Positions 1 through 7,978 of a stretch of DNA of 18,329 bases are shown here, piece by piece. This stretch comes from Phyllobacteriaceae bacterium (GTDB taxonomy: Bacteria; Pseudomonadota; Alphaproteobacteria; Rhizobiales; Rhizobiaceae). The stretch covers positions 1-18,329 of the forward strand of contig JAHEGF010000038.1 in assembly GCA_024645155.1 (NCBI GenBank). The letters are read 5' to 3'. The notes beneath the pieces are model-generated. The model did no database searches and was not told the DNA's origin. It worked only from the letters and a program-made list of their open reading frames with translations. Both the position numbers and the translations under genes were made by a program. Position 1 is the first letter of the stretch; every line of letters begins with the position of its first letter.

Positions 1-1198
1 AGGCATTGCCCTCGACCGGCGGCGGAGGCGCCTTGCGCTCATCGATGCCTTCAATCATGCCTTGCAGAAGTGCGGCCATGACCAGATAGGGATTGGCATC
101 CGTTCCGGCGATGCGCAGTTCCACGCGCCGGTTCTGATCTGACGAGACCGGAACACGTAGCGCCACCGAGCGGTTGTTTTCTGCCCACACCGCATGGGTC
201 GGCGCATAGGATCCCGGTGTGACCCGGCGAAACCCGTTCCACGTGTTGATAAAAAGCAACAGCGATTCCGGCATGGTTTTCAACAGGCCGGCAATGGCGT
301 AGCCTAGCTGTTTGCGGCCTTTGTTGCCTGCGAAAATATTATTGCCATCATTGTCGAGCAGCGACGCGTGGACATGCATTCCGTTACCCGCATATTCGAG
401 GAACGGCTTGGCCATGAATGTTGCAGTTAATCCGTGAGCGCGGGCGCATCCGACTACGATCCTCTTCAGCATGATGACATCATCGGCCGCCCGAAGCGGA
501 TCTGCACGGTGCTTCAGATTGACCTCGAACTGCCCGGGAGCGGCCTCCTTGACGATAGTATCGATCGGGATTTTCTGCGCATCAGACGCGTCCCGGACCA
601 TTTCGAAAAACTCGGCGTGTTCGCTCAACTCATCAAGTCCGTACATTCTCTGGCGGTCGGGTCCAGCCATAGCACCCACCGGTGCGGGCATGCCGTCGTC
701 CCAGTCGGTTTCCGGATCGAGTAGGTAAAATTCAAGCTCAAAAGCCACAACCGGATGAAATCCACGTTCCCGGATTTCTTGCGCCTTCTTTTTAAGGACC
801 TGGCGCGGATCGGCGAGGAAAGCTTCGCCGTCAGGCTGAAACATCTGCAGAAGCACCTGGGCCGTTTTGCGCTTGGCCCACGGCACAATCGACAGCGAAC
901 CTCGCGTTGCCCGGCAATATCCGTCCTTGTCGCCGGATTCGATATGTAACCCGGTTTCGGAAACTTCTCGCCCCCACACGTCAAGACCATGAAGCGACAT
1001 CGGGAAGTTCACACCGTCTTCATAGGCCTTCTTCAGGTAATCGGCAGGCGCCCATTTGCCGCGAAGCACGCCGTTCGGATCGACTACGAGAAACTCGACT
1101 GCCTCGAGATCGGGGTGATCTGCTACAAAGGCCTCATATTCATCAAGTGCCGAAGAAGGGGCATCATCGATTGGCTCGGCAGTTTTCTTTTTCTGCAA
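1..1198 (-). CDS. Glutamine synthetase family protein (partial, C-terminus outside window)
   Basis: An uninterrupted minus-strand frame gives 399 codons of a glutamine synthetase-type ligase and then runs off the left edge. Visible family signatures, in order, are VEFLVVDPNG..RGKWAP near the N-terminus, FELEFYLLD (glutamate/metal-binding strand), FMAKPF..GNGMHVHASL (ATP/metal region), NRSVALRVP, and ELRIAGTDANPYLVMAALL. The family joins ammonia or an amine to glutamate using ATP in the cytoplasm. This divergent subgroup (PuuA/GlnT-like) often acts on polyamines or other amines rather than as the housekeeping enzyme, so the substrate is open. Roughly 50 C-terminal residues are probably missing. 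The start is uncertain: there is no in-frame ATG or GTG near the N-terminus. I chose TTG at 1198 because it lies 19 codons before the conserved region; TTG at 1261 or 1297 is also possible. None has a clear ribosome binding site. It follows the ScfR-type regulator on the same strand, about 115 bp downstream. Confidence 0.9.
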   Translation of the reverse strand, partial: MQKKKTAEPIDDAPSSALDEYEAFVADHPDLEAVEFLVVDPNGVLRGKWAPADYLKKAYEDGVNFPMSLHGLDVWGREVSETGLHIESGDKDGYCRATRGSLSIVPWAKRKTAQVLLQMFQPDGEAFLADPRQVLKKKAQEIRERGFHPVVAFELEFYLLDPETDWDDGMPAPVGAMAGPDRQRMYGLDELSEHAEFFEMVRDASDAQKIPIDTIVKEAAPGQFEVNLKHRADPLRAADDVIMLKRIVVGCARAHGLTATFMAKPFLEYAGNGMHVHASLLDNDGNNIFAGNKGRKQLGYAIAGLLKTMPESLLLFINTWNGFRRVTPGSYAPTHAVWAENNRSVALRVPVSSDQNRRVELRIAGTDANPYLVMAALLQGMIEGIDERKAPPPPVEGNA

Positions 1199-1312
1199 GA
1201 TTGCACCGTTCGCGCAGTTTTTGGTGCGGAGACTTGGATGCCCGAAAGCCCGGTTTGTCAATTGCGAACCGGAAATATCTGCCGCCTGACGGCTCAATTT
1301 GCCCGGACTCGA

Positions 1313-2761
1313 TCATACAAAATCGAATGCGTTCAGCCCGGTCCCCCGTTCGTCAAGTCCGAGCGGTTTTGTGACAGGCGGCTCGGCGCGTGCCAGACAG
1401 CCGGTTCGCTCACAAAGCCGGCATGCTGGCCCGACCGGCGTTGCTGGCACATGACCAGCCCTCAGTGAACTTCCTGGCGCCGGCCCCGGCAATGCCGTAC
1501 CGTAGACGATCTCGTCCTTGAAGCCGATGTCGCATCCAAGCATCAGTGCGGTCCGGCGCGGGCGTTCGCTAAATGCGCCTTGCAGGCCTTCCAGCGTGCG
1601 CGCAATGACAAGAAACTCGGCACCATCTGGCATCTCGACCGCCTCGACCAATATCTGCCCCGGTTGCATGAACGCCGCGTGAATTGGCAATTTCGGACAG
1701 CCGCCGCCGAACCGCTGACGCGGGAAACCGCGCGAACCGGCCCGGCGGAAACGGTTGCCGGCGTTGTCGATTTCGAGCATAAAAAACGGAACGCCGGGAG
1801 CAGATGGCCGCGCGAGCATGGTCAACCGGTTTGCAGCCTGTTCATAGGATACCGCGAAGCGCGATTTCAATACGTCAATATCATAGCGCGCACGGCTGGC
1901 GGCGGCCTGGAATGCCGGATAGGGCATCATGAGGGCGTGGGCTGCGTAGCGGGCAAGTTCGAACCGCGCAAAACGGCGGGCTTCATCGGAACTGAGAGCC
2001 AGTTCCTCGATGGCCGCTTCGATTGCGACCCTCTTGCGGATAAGCGAAGCCTCCATTGCAATTTCGCGAAGCTGATCGAAAGGAGACAACCTTTCCGACA
2101 GGAAAAGGCGCCGGGAGTGGCGGTCAAAGCGCCGCCGCCAGTTGGGCATCGTTGCCACCGGCAATACCTGGACTGAAATGCCGTATTCCGATTTCAGCCA
2201 TTGCTTGAGCGCTCCGGTCAGGTCATCGCCCGGATCAAGCAGCTTTGAAAATGCCTCCGCTTCTTCTTCGATTTCAGGGAAGAAATTGGCCCTGGTTTCG
2301 AACACTTCGTGAACCTCGTCGATCGGCATTCGCGTTGCCGCCAGACTTGTCCCATGACCGGCTCTTGCGAGCATTTCCGACAGGTCGGTCAAGCGCGAAT
2401 TCTGCTCGCAATAGGCGCGGTACAGTTTGGCGATTGCACTGGCGATGTTTGGCGTCGTCTCCGCCGCCTCGATCAGTTCCTGATCACCCGGCACTTCACC
2501 GGCAAGCAGTGGATCGGAGAATACCTCCTTGAGCAAAGACACCGCGCTGCCGGCCGCCTCTTGAAGATCGTCAGGTTCGATTCTGTAAACGGATGACAGT
2601 TTCAGGATCAGCTGGACTGTCAGCGGACGCTGGTTGCGCTCGATCAGGTTGAGGTAGGACGGCGAGATGCCAAGGCCTTCAGCCATGGCCGTTTGCGTCA
2701 GTCCCTCCGCTTTTCTCAGCCGGCGAATGCGCGGTCCGGCAAAAATCTTCTGCTCTGCCAT
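1313..2761 (-). CDS. ScfR/RamB-type short-chain fatty acyl-CoA regulator (XRE family)
   Basis: A 482-residue protein with an N-terminal XRE helix-turn-helix (about residues 8-65, with GLTQTAMAEGLGISPSYLNLIERNQRP), a middle IrrE/ImmA-like (DUF955) region and a C-terminal DUF2083-type domain. It ends with a Cys cluster C447-x2-C450-x4-C455 and the tail LNAFDFV. Proteins of this architecture (RamB in actinobacteria and Paracoccus, ScfR in other proteobacteria) sense short-chain acyl-CoA status and control the glyoxylate bypass or propionate use. The IrrE-like part has no HExxH zinc-protease motif (the corresponding stretch reads ELARYAAHALMMP), so it is likely a ligand-sensing rather than proteolytic domain. 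It is divergent from aceA across a 350-bp control region, the expected position for the regulator of isocitrate lyase. ATG at 2761 places the HTH near the N-terminus. Function is inferred from family and position. Confidence 0.92.
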   Translation of the reverse strand: MAEQKIFAGPRIRRLRKAEGLTQTAMAEGLGISPSYLNLIERNQRPLTVQLILKLSSVYRIEPDDLQEAAGSAVSLLKEVFSDPLLAGEVPGDQELIEAAETTPNIASAIAKLYRAYCEQNSRLTDLSEMLARAGHGTSLAATRMPIDEVHEVFETRANFFPEIEEEAEAFSKLLDPGDDLTGALKQWLKSEYGISVQVLPVATMPNWRRRFDRHSRRLFLSERLSPFDQLREIAMEASLIRKRVAIEAAIEELALSSDEARRFARFELARYAAHALMMPYPAFQAAASRARYDIDVLKSRFAVSYEQAANRLTMLARPSAPGVPFFMLEIDNAGNRFRRAGSRGFPRQRFGGGCPKLPIHAAFMQPGQILVEAVEMPDGAEFLVIARTLEGLQGAFSERPRRTALMLGCDIGFKDEIVYGTALPGPAPGSSLRAGHVPATPVGPACRLCERTGCLARAEPPVTKPLGLDERGTGLNAFDFV

Positions 2762-3111
2762 CGATTTGTTCCCCGAAATGTGTCTTTTGCAATGAAATCG
2801 CGATCACGTGCCGCAAGCGCAATCCCGTTTGTTGACAGGAGACTGGATAAATTGACCGGTTGATCCATAAAGTTTTACAGGATTTTACAACAAAATTTAC
2901 TTGGACTGGCGTCTTCGGTATTGACAGTATTTACAAATTTACAAGCTATGGATGTCAAACGCAACACAAATTGACAACATATTTTCTCCTGAATTCACGG
3001 AATTTCTCGTCATATTGTGCGATGCAATGTAAATTTCTTATATCGAATTTCAAGAAACGCCACCGTGCGATATCCCGGCACAGGCATAATACAGCCCAAA
3101 TGGAGAAACCC
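2762..3111. promoter_or_regulatory. Divergent control region between ScfR/RamB regulator and aceA
   Basis: This 350-bp stretch has no supported gene and is clearly more AT-rich than its flanks. It contains several TTGACA hexamers on the + strand (2832-2837, 2921-2926, 2971-2976) and one on the - strand (complement of 2952-2957), all usable as -35 elements for aceA or the regulator; no convincing -10 could be assigned. A cluster of TTTACAA-like repeats lies at 2873-2944. A TTTGCAA core at 2786-2792, close to the regulator start, matches the core reported for RamB operators. Control by the adjacent ScfR-type protein is an inference from layout. Confidence 0.6.
2873..2944 (+). repeat. Cluster of five TTTAC(A/T)-type direct repeats upstream of aceA
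   Basis: Copies read TTTTACAG (2873-2880), TTTTACAA (2883-2890), ATTTACTT (2895-2902), TTTACAA (2930-2936) and TTTACAA (2938-2944). The first two start 10 bp apart and the last two 8 bp apart, so pairs lie near one helical turn. They lie 168-239 bp upstream of the aceA start codon. Direct repeats of this kind are typical of cooperative regulator binding, but low-complexity AT-rich DNA could also produce them. Confidence 0.45.
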
Positions 3112-4401
3112 ATGACAGATTTTTACAACCTCGTTCCGTCGGCGCCGGAGGGCCGGTTTGACGGAATTGCCCGCGCCTACACGCCTGAAGATGTTTTACG
3201 CCTGCGCGGCTCCGTGCAGATCAAGTATTCCCTGGCGGAAATGGGCGCCAACCGGCTTTGGAAGCTTATTCACGAAGAGGATTACGTCAATTCACTCGGT
3301 GCCTTGTCCGGCAATCAGGCCATGCAGATGGTTCGCGCCGGATTGAAGGCAATCTACCTTTCGGGCTGGCAGGTGGCTGCGGATTCCAACACCGCGTCGG
3401 CAATGTACCCCGACCAGTCACTTTATCCGGCAAATGCCGGACCCGAACTCGCCAAGCGCATCAACAGGACGCTGCAGCGCGCCGACCAGATAGAAACTGC
3501 CGAAGGCAATGGCCTGTCCGTCGATACCTGGTTTGCACCAATTGTTGCTGACGCTGAAGCAGGATTTGGCGGTCCGCTCAATGCATTTGAACTCATGAAG
3601 GCTTACATCGAGGCCGGCGCCGCCGGTGTTCATTACGAAGACCAGCTTGCATCGGAAAAGAAATGCGGTCACCTCGGCGGCAAGGTTCTGATCCCGACGG
3701 CCCAGCATATCCGCAATCTGTCAGCGGCCCGTCTCGCTGCCGACGTCATGGGTGTGCCATCACTGATCGTTTGCCGCACTGACGCGGAAGCTGCCAAGCT
3801 TATCACTTCCGACATCGATGACCGCGACAAGCCGTTTGTCGATTACAATTCCGATCGTACGCCGGAAGGCTTCTACAACGTCAAGAACGGTATCGAGCCC
3901 TGCATTGCACGCGCAATATCCATGGCGCCGTATTCAGACCTGATCTGGATGGAAACCTCGAAGCCGGATCTCGATCAGGCAAGGCGATTTGCCGAAGCTG
4001 TACGCAAGGAACATCCCGGTCAGCTTTTAGCCTACAACTGCTCGCCATCCTTCAACTGGAAAAAGAACCTCGACGATGCGACGATCGCCAAGTTCCAGAG
4101 GGAACTCGGTGCAATGGGCTACAAGTTCCAGTTTATCACGCTGGCCGGTTTCCACCAGTTGAACCATGGAATGTTCGAACTGGCTCGTGGTTACAAGCAG
4201 CGCCAGATGGCGGCCTATTCCGAGCTTCAGGAAGCAGAATTTGCATCGGAAGCCAACGGCTACACGGCTACCAAACATCAGCGCGAAGTTGGAACGGGTT
4301 ATTTTGATGCAGTATCCATGGCGATCTCCGGTGGCCAGTCATCGACAACGGCGATGGGTGAATCCACCGAGACCGCACAATTTAAGCCAGCTGCGGAATA
4401 A
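3112..4401 (+). CDS. aceA: Isocitrate lyase
   Basis: Cleaves isocitrate to glyoxylate and succinate, the first step of the glyoxylate shunt, allowing growth on acetate, fatty acids or other acetyl-CoA sources. The 429-residue protein has the catalytic signature KKCGHLGGKV (Cys185), the metal-binding segment WFAPIVADAEAGFGG (about 141-154), and the substrate-binding block LAYNCSPSFNWKKNL. Length matches alphaproteobacterial family members. The frame is open back to 2860, but I place the start at ATG 3112: GGAG at 3102-3105 gives a well-spaced ribosome binding site, and the protein then starts MTDFYNLVPSAPEGRF. ATG at 3100 is in frame but would overlap that site. The divergent ScfR/RamB-type gene is the likely regulator. 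A 9-bp hairpin and a small gene follow directly. Confidence 0.97.
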   Translation: MTDFYNLVPSAPEGRFDGIARAYTPEDVLRLRGSVQIKYSLAEMGANRLWKLIHEEDYVNSLGALSGNQAMQMVRAGLKAIYLSGWQVAADSNTASAMYPDQSLYPANAGPELAKRINRTLQRADQIETAEGNGLSVDTWFAPIVADAEAGFGGPLNAFELMKAYIEAGAAGVHYEDQLASEKKCGHLGGKVLIPTAQHIRNLSAARLAADVMGVPSLIVCRTDAEAAKLITSDIDDRDKPFVDYNSDRTPEGFYNVKNGIEPCIARAISMAPYSDLIWMETSKPDLDQARRFAEAVRKEHPGQLLAYNCSPSFNWKKNLDDATIAKFQRELGAMGYKFQFITLAGFHQLNHGMFELARGYKQRQMAAYSELQEAEFASEANGYTATKHQREVGTGYFDAVSMAISGGQSSTTAMGESTETAQFKPAAE

Positions 4402-4416
4402 CCAGCTTTACATTGC

Positions 4417-4441
4417 CCCCCGGGATGGTAACTCCCGGGGG
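4417..4441 (+). other. Strong intercistronic hairpin after aceA
   Basis: A perfect 9-bp stem, CCCCCGGGA (4417-4425) with TCCCGGGGG (4433-4441), and a 7-base loop. It starts 15 bases after the aceA stop and is not followed by a T run, so it is not a classical intrinsic terminator. More likely it stabilises the aceA message or lowers expression of the next small gene, whose ribosome binding site begins about 17 bases downstream. Confidence 0.75.
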
Positions 4442-4469
4442 ACATCAACCGGATGATGGAGAGATCGCA

Positions 4470-4706
4470 ATGGCACCAAGAACACGTGTAAAGGAAAGAG
4501 CTGAAGAACAATCATCAGCCATGAATACCGATCAGCAGGCCGCAATACGAATGGTCGCCAACGACCTGCATCGGCTGAACCAGTCCGTGATGAAGGCGGT
4601 GGACGCGGGAGTGTCAGTGGAACTGGTGCGCTCGGCCCGCCATCATGGCGGTGGCGGCAACTGGGGCGATCTGCTGATACCGGTCATCGTTACGCAAGGC
4701 AAATAA
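4470..4706 (+). CDS. Small protein of unknown function downstream of aceA
   Basis: A 78-residue protein with a good ribosome binding site (GGAGAG, 4458-4463) before ATG 4470. I do not recognise a named family. The N-terminus is charged and polar; the middle (TDQQAAIRMVANDLHRLNQSVMKAVDAG) looks helical; it is followed by the histidine/glycine-rich motif RSARHHGGGGNWGDLLIPVIV and a short tail. It has no signal peptide or membrane segment. It sits 68 bp after aceA, in the same direction, and the pair ends at one strong terminator, so co-transcription is likely. A role linked to isocitrate lyase or acetate growth is only inferred from position. A later in-frame ATG at 4521 lacks a ribosome binding site. 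Confidence 0.8.
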   Translation: MAPRTRVKERAEEQSSAMNTDQQAAIRMVANDLHRLNQSVMKAVDAGVSVELVRSARHHGGGGNWGDLLIPVIVTQGK

Positions 4707-4738
4707 TCACCGGAACCCGTTATTACGCAAGATAGGAG

Positions 4739-4771
4739 GACCCGCTGGAGTATTTCAGCGGGTCTCTTTTT
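4739..4771 (+). terminator. Intrinsic terminator of the aceA transcript
   Basis: Perfect 9-bp stem GACCCGCTG (4739-4747) / CAGCGGGTC (4756-4764), 8-base loop, then TCTTTTT (4765-4771). It lies 32 bp after the stop of the small gene that follows aceA. Confidence 0.93.
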
Positions 4772-4967
4772 GCTCATTGATCTATTTGCGCGTTATTGTA
4801 AAACCGGTGCCATCCTAACAAATATGCCAATAAATAGTTTACTTATTCAGAATTCCCTTTGCCGTCAAAATTCTTCTTTAACTATTCAACTCTATCTAAT
4901 ACAACCGTGCATTGAAATGAATGACAGGTCTGGCAACAGCCGGACGTGCAACCGGGCGGAACTGGAA

Positions 4968-5393
4968 ATGCGTGTTGAACAGTCAGTGCTGGTCGACCAC
5001 GAAGCGAAACAGCAGCCGAATGCTCTGGTAGTCACCAACAGCATGGTAACCGGTATTGTCGTAGCCTCGACTATTGAGCGGGCTGGGATCCGGTCCAGAA
5101 AATCTCATCCCGATCAGGCACTTACCGAAATCACCAAAAATAAACCGGACATGATCGCAACCGATTGCAGTTGCAATGATGTCTTGCGCTTTCTTCAGGA
5201 CTCAGGAGATTTGCGCCCCTATTGCGTGTTGCTCAGCGTCCAACGGGACAACACCGAATGGGAAGGACTTGTCGACGGTGTGGTTGTCAAGCCGGTCACG
5301 GTCGAGGCCCTCCATTCGGCATTGCAAGACTTTCTGAAAAATCGGAAGCTGAAAACCGGTTCGGGCGCGGTATTATCGGCTCGGAAAGACTGA
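4968..5393 (+). CDS. Degenerate receiver-like (pseudo-response regulator) protein
   Basis: A 141-residue protein with the alternating strand/helix pattern of a CheY-like receiver and no output domain: NALVVTNSMVTGIVVASTIERAG, then KPDMIATDCS, then YCVLLSV, then DGVVVKPVTVEALHSAL. The KP pair (Lys108-Pro109) and a possible phosphoacceptor Asp66 are present. The acidic pair that binds Mg2+ is missing at the end of strand 1 (TNS instead), and the switch Thr is Ser90. It may therefore not be phosphorylated normally and could act as a protein-interaction module. The start is uncertain: ATG 4968 has a purine-rich stretch upstream and fits a minimal receiver; ATG 4917 would add 17 residues; the frame is open to 4770, but that would overlap the preceding terminator. 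Its 3' end overlaps the convergent AsmA-family gene by 21 bp. No cognate kinase is adjacent. Confidence 0.65.
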   Translation: MRVEQSVLVDHEAKQQPNALVVTNSMVTGIVVASTIERAGIRSRKSHPDQALTEITKNKPDMIATDCSCNDVLRFLQDSGDLRPYCVLLSVQRDNTEWEGLVDGVVVKPVTVEALHSALQDFLKNRKLKTGSGAVLSARKD

Positions 5394-7193
5394 TGGCAGA
5401 ATCGGGGTTACAAACGGGCTGTCAGGCGCGCCACCCAAAAAGAATATATGGGTTGCGGCATCTTTGTTGCTGACATCTTCCTCAAGCAGCCCAGATAACG
5501 CGATACTGCTCGAAAATGGAGCGACCAGACCGGTAATCGACATGCGCCGGTTTCCCGAGGTCATGTCCGCCTTTTCGATTTGCGCTACACCATCCACGAC
5601 GGCAACCTTGACATCAATGCCGTCAAATGCGGTCTCCACTCCAATGGTTTGGCCAAACGGGAAAAAACCGGAACTCGACAACTTCGAGATGAACCCGTTC
5701 AGGTCAAAGCCGATGATTGTTCCTGCATCGAGGTGAGCAGTGACCGTGCCGCTTGCCGCGCGAACCAGAGAGTTCCAGCTTTGTGTTGGCCCATTCAGGA
5801 TTACCGAGAGGTCGAGGGGTGCATTTGGTACATAGCGCTCAATTTCCAGCGCAGTGGCCAGCTTCGCGCCGCTGATATCGCTGCCGAGTATGCGAATCTC
5901 GCCGCCATTTGCGTCGTTATCGCGGTCCAGCCGCAAACTGGCCTGAATGTTGCCGTCAAAGGCTTGCGCCCCCGACACATCGAAGGCGGCTATATCGCTT
6001 TTGACCTGAACATTTGCGGCAATGTTGGAAAGCATGATCGGACCCGCATCTGCCTCCGTCGCCGAGAGACGCAAGTCGAGGTTCAACTTGTCGAAATAGG
6101 ACAGGTCGATCCGTTCCGCGCTTTTCTCGGCCGAGCCCGGGACATCACCAAAAGCTGAAAGGAAAGCCATTATGTCGATTCGGTCAAACGCCAGCGTTCC
6201 GCTAATCGCCGCCGCGCCGGCATCATTGTGAATGTCGAGAAAACCGATGGCATTGGTTTCGCCTATTCCGATTTTTGCATCTTCCAGCCTCATGCGGTGG
6301 CGATCGCCATTCACAGTGCCGCTAAGCGACAACGTTCCAACCGATTGCAATGCCGGAACGTCTTCTCCATACCAGGACAATGCGCGCTTGAACGACGAGA
6401 AGTTGAATTGCGCTTTCCCTTCGTAAAACATGTTGTTGGAAAAACTAAGCGTGCCGTCAAAGATGATCGCAACGGGAGCGGCTTCGAATTTGAGGCTCAC
6501 CGGCATCGGTTTCCTGGATAGGCCGGAAAGTGGAGCAGGGGACGCCAGCCCGAAAGATATGGCTTCGCCGCGCCAGATTGCTTTGGCGATGATGTTTAAT
6601 GGGCGTTCGAGCGTCGGCCAGGTTATGGTCGCATCGAGGCTGGTCAAGGCATCTTCGTTACCGCTTTCGCCATCGAGGCTGACCTGACCATCGATTATTT
6701 GAAAAGAACCGATTTTCGCGGCCAGAAGGTCTGGGTCAAGTGGCTTGTCGCCATCACTTTCCATTGCACGAAGTGCAGTCCTGATTGCGTAGGACAACTC
6801 TCCGCCGGCTGGAATTGGCATTTGCCAACTGCCATTTTCGTTCCGCCGTGGATGAAATTGAGGCCGAAGAAGCGTAAATCCCGTAATATCGGCGTCGCCG
6901 CGAAATGCCGACAACAAGGACAACCCAACTTCAACCCGGTCGGATTCCATGATCGGGTTCTCCACCTCGCCCCAGGAATAGACGGTGACACCCCGCAGCA
7001 CCGCTTTCAGAGACGGGAAAACGTCGATATCCGGTGCTTGACTGAGTGTGACCCGGTATCCGGTCCAGGAACTGACCTGTTGTGCTATGCGCTCCCGGAC
7101 AAGATTGGTGGACGCCAGATAGGGCAGCAGCGCTACCAGTAACACCACCAAACCCAATAGCGGCAGGAAAATTCTGGCCCTCGTTGGCGACAT
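5373..7193 (-). CDS. AsmA family protein
   Basis: A 606-residue protein with an N-terminal membrane anchor (about residues 9-28, IFLPLLGLVVLLVALLPYLA) followed by a long periplasmic region rich in beta strands. The order is an AsmA-type N-terminal domain (VTLSQAPDIDVFPSLKAVLRGVTV, with the LRPQFHP..NGSWQMP block) and a C-terminal AsmA_2-like region (SGTVTAHLDAGTIIGFDLNGFI, then VAQIEKADMTSGNRRMSITG). AsmA-like proteins are repeating-beta-groove proteins of the inner membrane and periplasm, linked to phospholipid transport and outer-membrane assembly; the specific role here is inferred. ATG 7193 has a modest GGTGAG upstream. It is followed by the convergent pseudo-receiver gene with overlapping 3' ends and no room for a separate terminator. 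The CoA-transferase genes end 158 bp upstream on the same strand. Confidence 0.9.
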   Translation of the reverse strand: MSPTRARIFLPLLGLVVLLVALLPYLASTNLVRERIAQQVSSWTGYRVTLSQAPDIDVFPSLKAVLRGVTVYSWGEVENPIMESDRVEVGLSLLSAFRGDADITGFTLLRPQFHPRRNENGSWQMPIPAGGELSYAIRTALRAMESDGDKPLDPDLLAAKIGSFQIIDGQVSLDGESGNEDALTSLDATITWPTLERPLNIIAKAIWRGEAISFGLASPAPLSGLSRKPMPVSLKFEAAPVAIIFDGTLSFSNNMFYEGKAQFNFSSFKRALSWYGEDVPALQSVGTLSLSGTVNGDRHRMRLEDAKIGIGETNAIGFLDIHNDAGAAAISGTLAFDRIDIMAFLSAFGDVPGSAEKSAERIDLSYFDKLNLDLRLSATEADAGPIMLSNIAANVQVKSDIAAFDVSGAQAFDGNIQASLRLDRDNDANGGEIRILGSDISGAKLATALEIERYVPNAPLDLSVILNGPTQSWNSLVRAASGTVTAHLDAGTIIGFDLNGFISKLSSSGFFPFGQTIGVETAFDGIDVKVAVVDGVAQIEKADMTSGNRRMSITGLVAPFSSSIALSGLLEEDVSNKDAATHIFFLGGAPDSPFVTPILPSVFPSR

Positions 7194-7351
7194 GTCTCAC
7201 CGTTTACCGCATCATGTATCAGTCGGTTTACCTGACTGACCGCGCATTTCAAACAGTCACATTGTCGCTCGATGAAGATTAGCTGGTTTTTGCACGGCAT
7301 CTTGCCGGTCAGAACCTGCTGCGCGGACGAATTGCCAACGCTGGAAACCTG

Positions 7352-7975
7352 CTAGACGATGGTCGCGTCGGTTGCCGCGATGATTTGCTCCCGCGTCACG
7401 CCATCAGCAAGTTCAACGATATGCAATCCCTTGTGGGCTACATCCAGCACTCCGAGATTGGTAATGATGCGGTCAACGACACCCTTGCCAGTCAATGGCA
7501 GTGTGCACTGCTTCAGCACCTTGCTCTCGCCGTGTTTGTTGGTGTGGTCCATGACCACGACAACACGACCCACGCCGGCAACAAGATCCATCGCACCGCC
7601 CATTCCCTTGACCAGTTTCCCCGGAATCATCCAGTTGGCCAGATCGCCATGTTCCGATACTTCCATGGCACCGAGGATGGCCATAGCGATCTTTCCGCCG
7701 CGGATCATGCCAAAACTTTGGGCGCTGTCGAAATAGGCGGTATTGGGGAGCTCGGTAATCGTCTGCTTGCCGGCATTGATCAGGTCCGGATCGATTTCGT
7801 CTTCTGTAGGGAACGGACCCATCCCCAGCATGCCGTTCTCCGACTGTAGCGTGACCTCGACACCTTTTGGAATATAGTTTGGAACCAGCGTCGGAATGCC
7901 GATTCCGAGGTTTACATAGGTTCCGTCTTCCAGTTCCAGCGCCGCACGGGCAGCCATTTGTTTGCGATCCCACAT
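7352..7975 (-). CDS. scoB: 3-oxoacid CoA-transferase subunit B
   Basis: The 207-residue beta subunit of a type I CoA-transferase, with the catalytic glutamate motif SENGMLGMGP and the conserved MDLVAGVGRVVVVMDH segment. With subunit A it moves CoA between succinyl-CoA and a 3-oxoacid. The best assignment is succinyl-CoA:acetoacetate transferase (ScoAB), used for acetoacetate and polyhydroxybutyrate carbon; the beta-ketoadipate enzyme PcaIJ has the same fold and cannot be excluded from sequence alone. No aromatic-degradation genes are nearby, whereas isocitrate lyase is in the same neighbourhood, which favours ScoAB. ATG 7975 lies only 3 bp after the subunit A stop, consistent with translational coupling in one operon. 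I found no convincing terminator in the 158 bp after it. Confidence 0.93.
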   Translation of the reverse strand: MWDRKQMAARAALELEDGTYVNLGIGIPTLVPNYIPKGVEVTLQSENGMLGMGPFPTEDEIDPDLINAGKQTITELPNTAYFDSAQSFGMIRGGKIAMAILGAMEVSEHGDLANWMIPGKLVKGMGGAMDLVAGVGRVVVVMDHTNKHGESKVLKQCTLPLTGKGVVDRIITNLGVLDVAHKGLHIVELADGVTREQIIAATDATIV

Positions 7976-7978
7976 GGC

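Noticed and set aside
1580..2176. Open frame of 198 codons on the + strand
   Set aside because: Antisense to the ScfR/RamB-type regulator; no recognisable motif.
2860..3111. N-terminal extension of isocitrate lyase upstream of ATG 3112
   Set aside because: The extension crosses the AT-rich control region, does not resemble the family, and ignores the well-placed GGAG before ATG 3112.
4770..4967. Upstream extension of the pseudo-receiver frame
   Set aside because: The first ATG overlaps the T run of the preceding terminator, and the translated segment is low-complexity and AT-driven.
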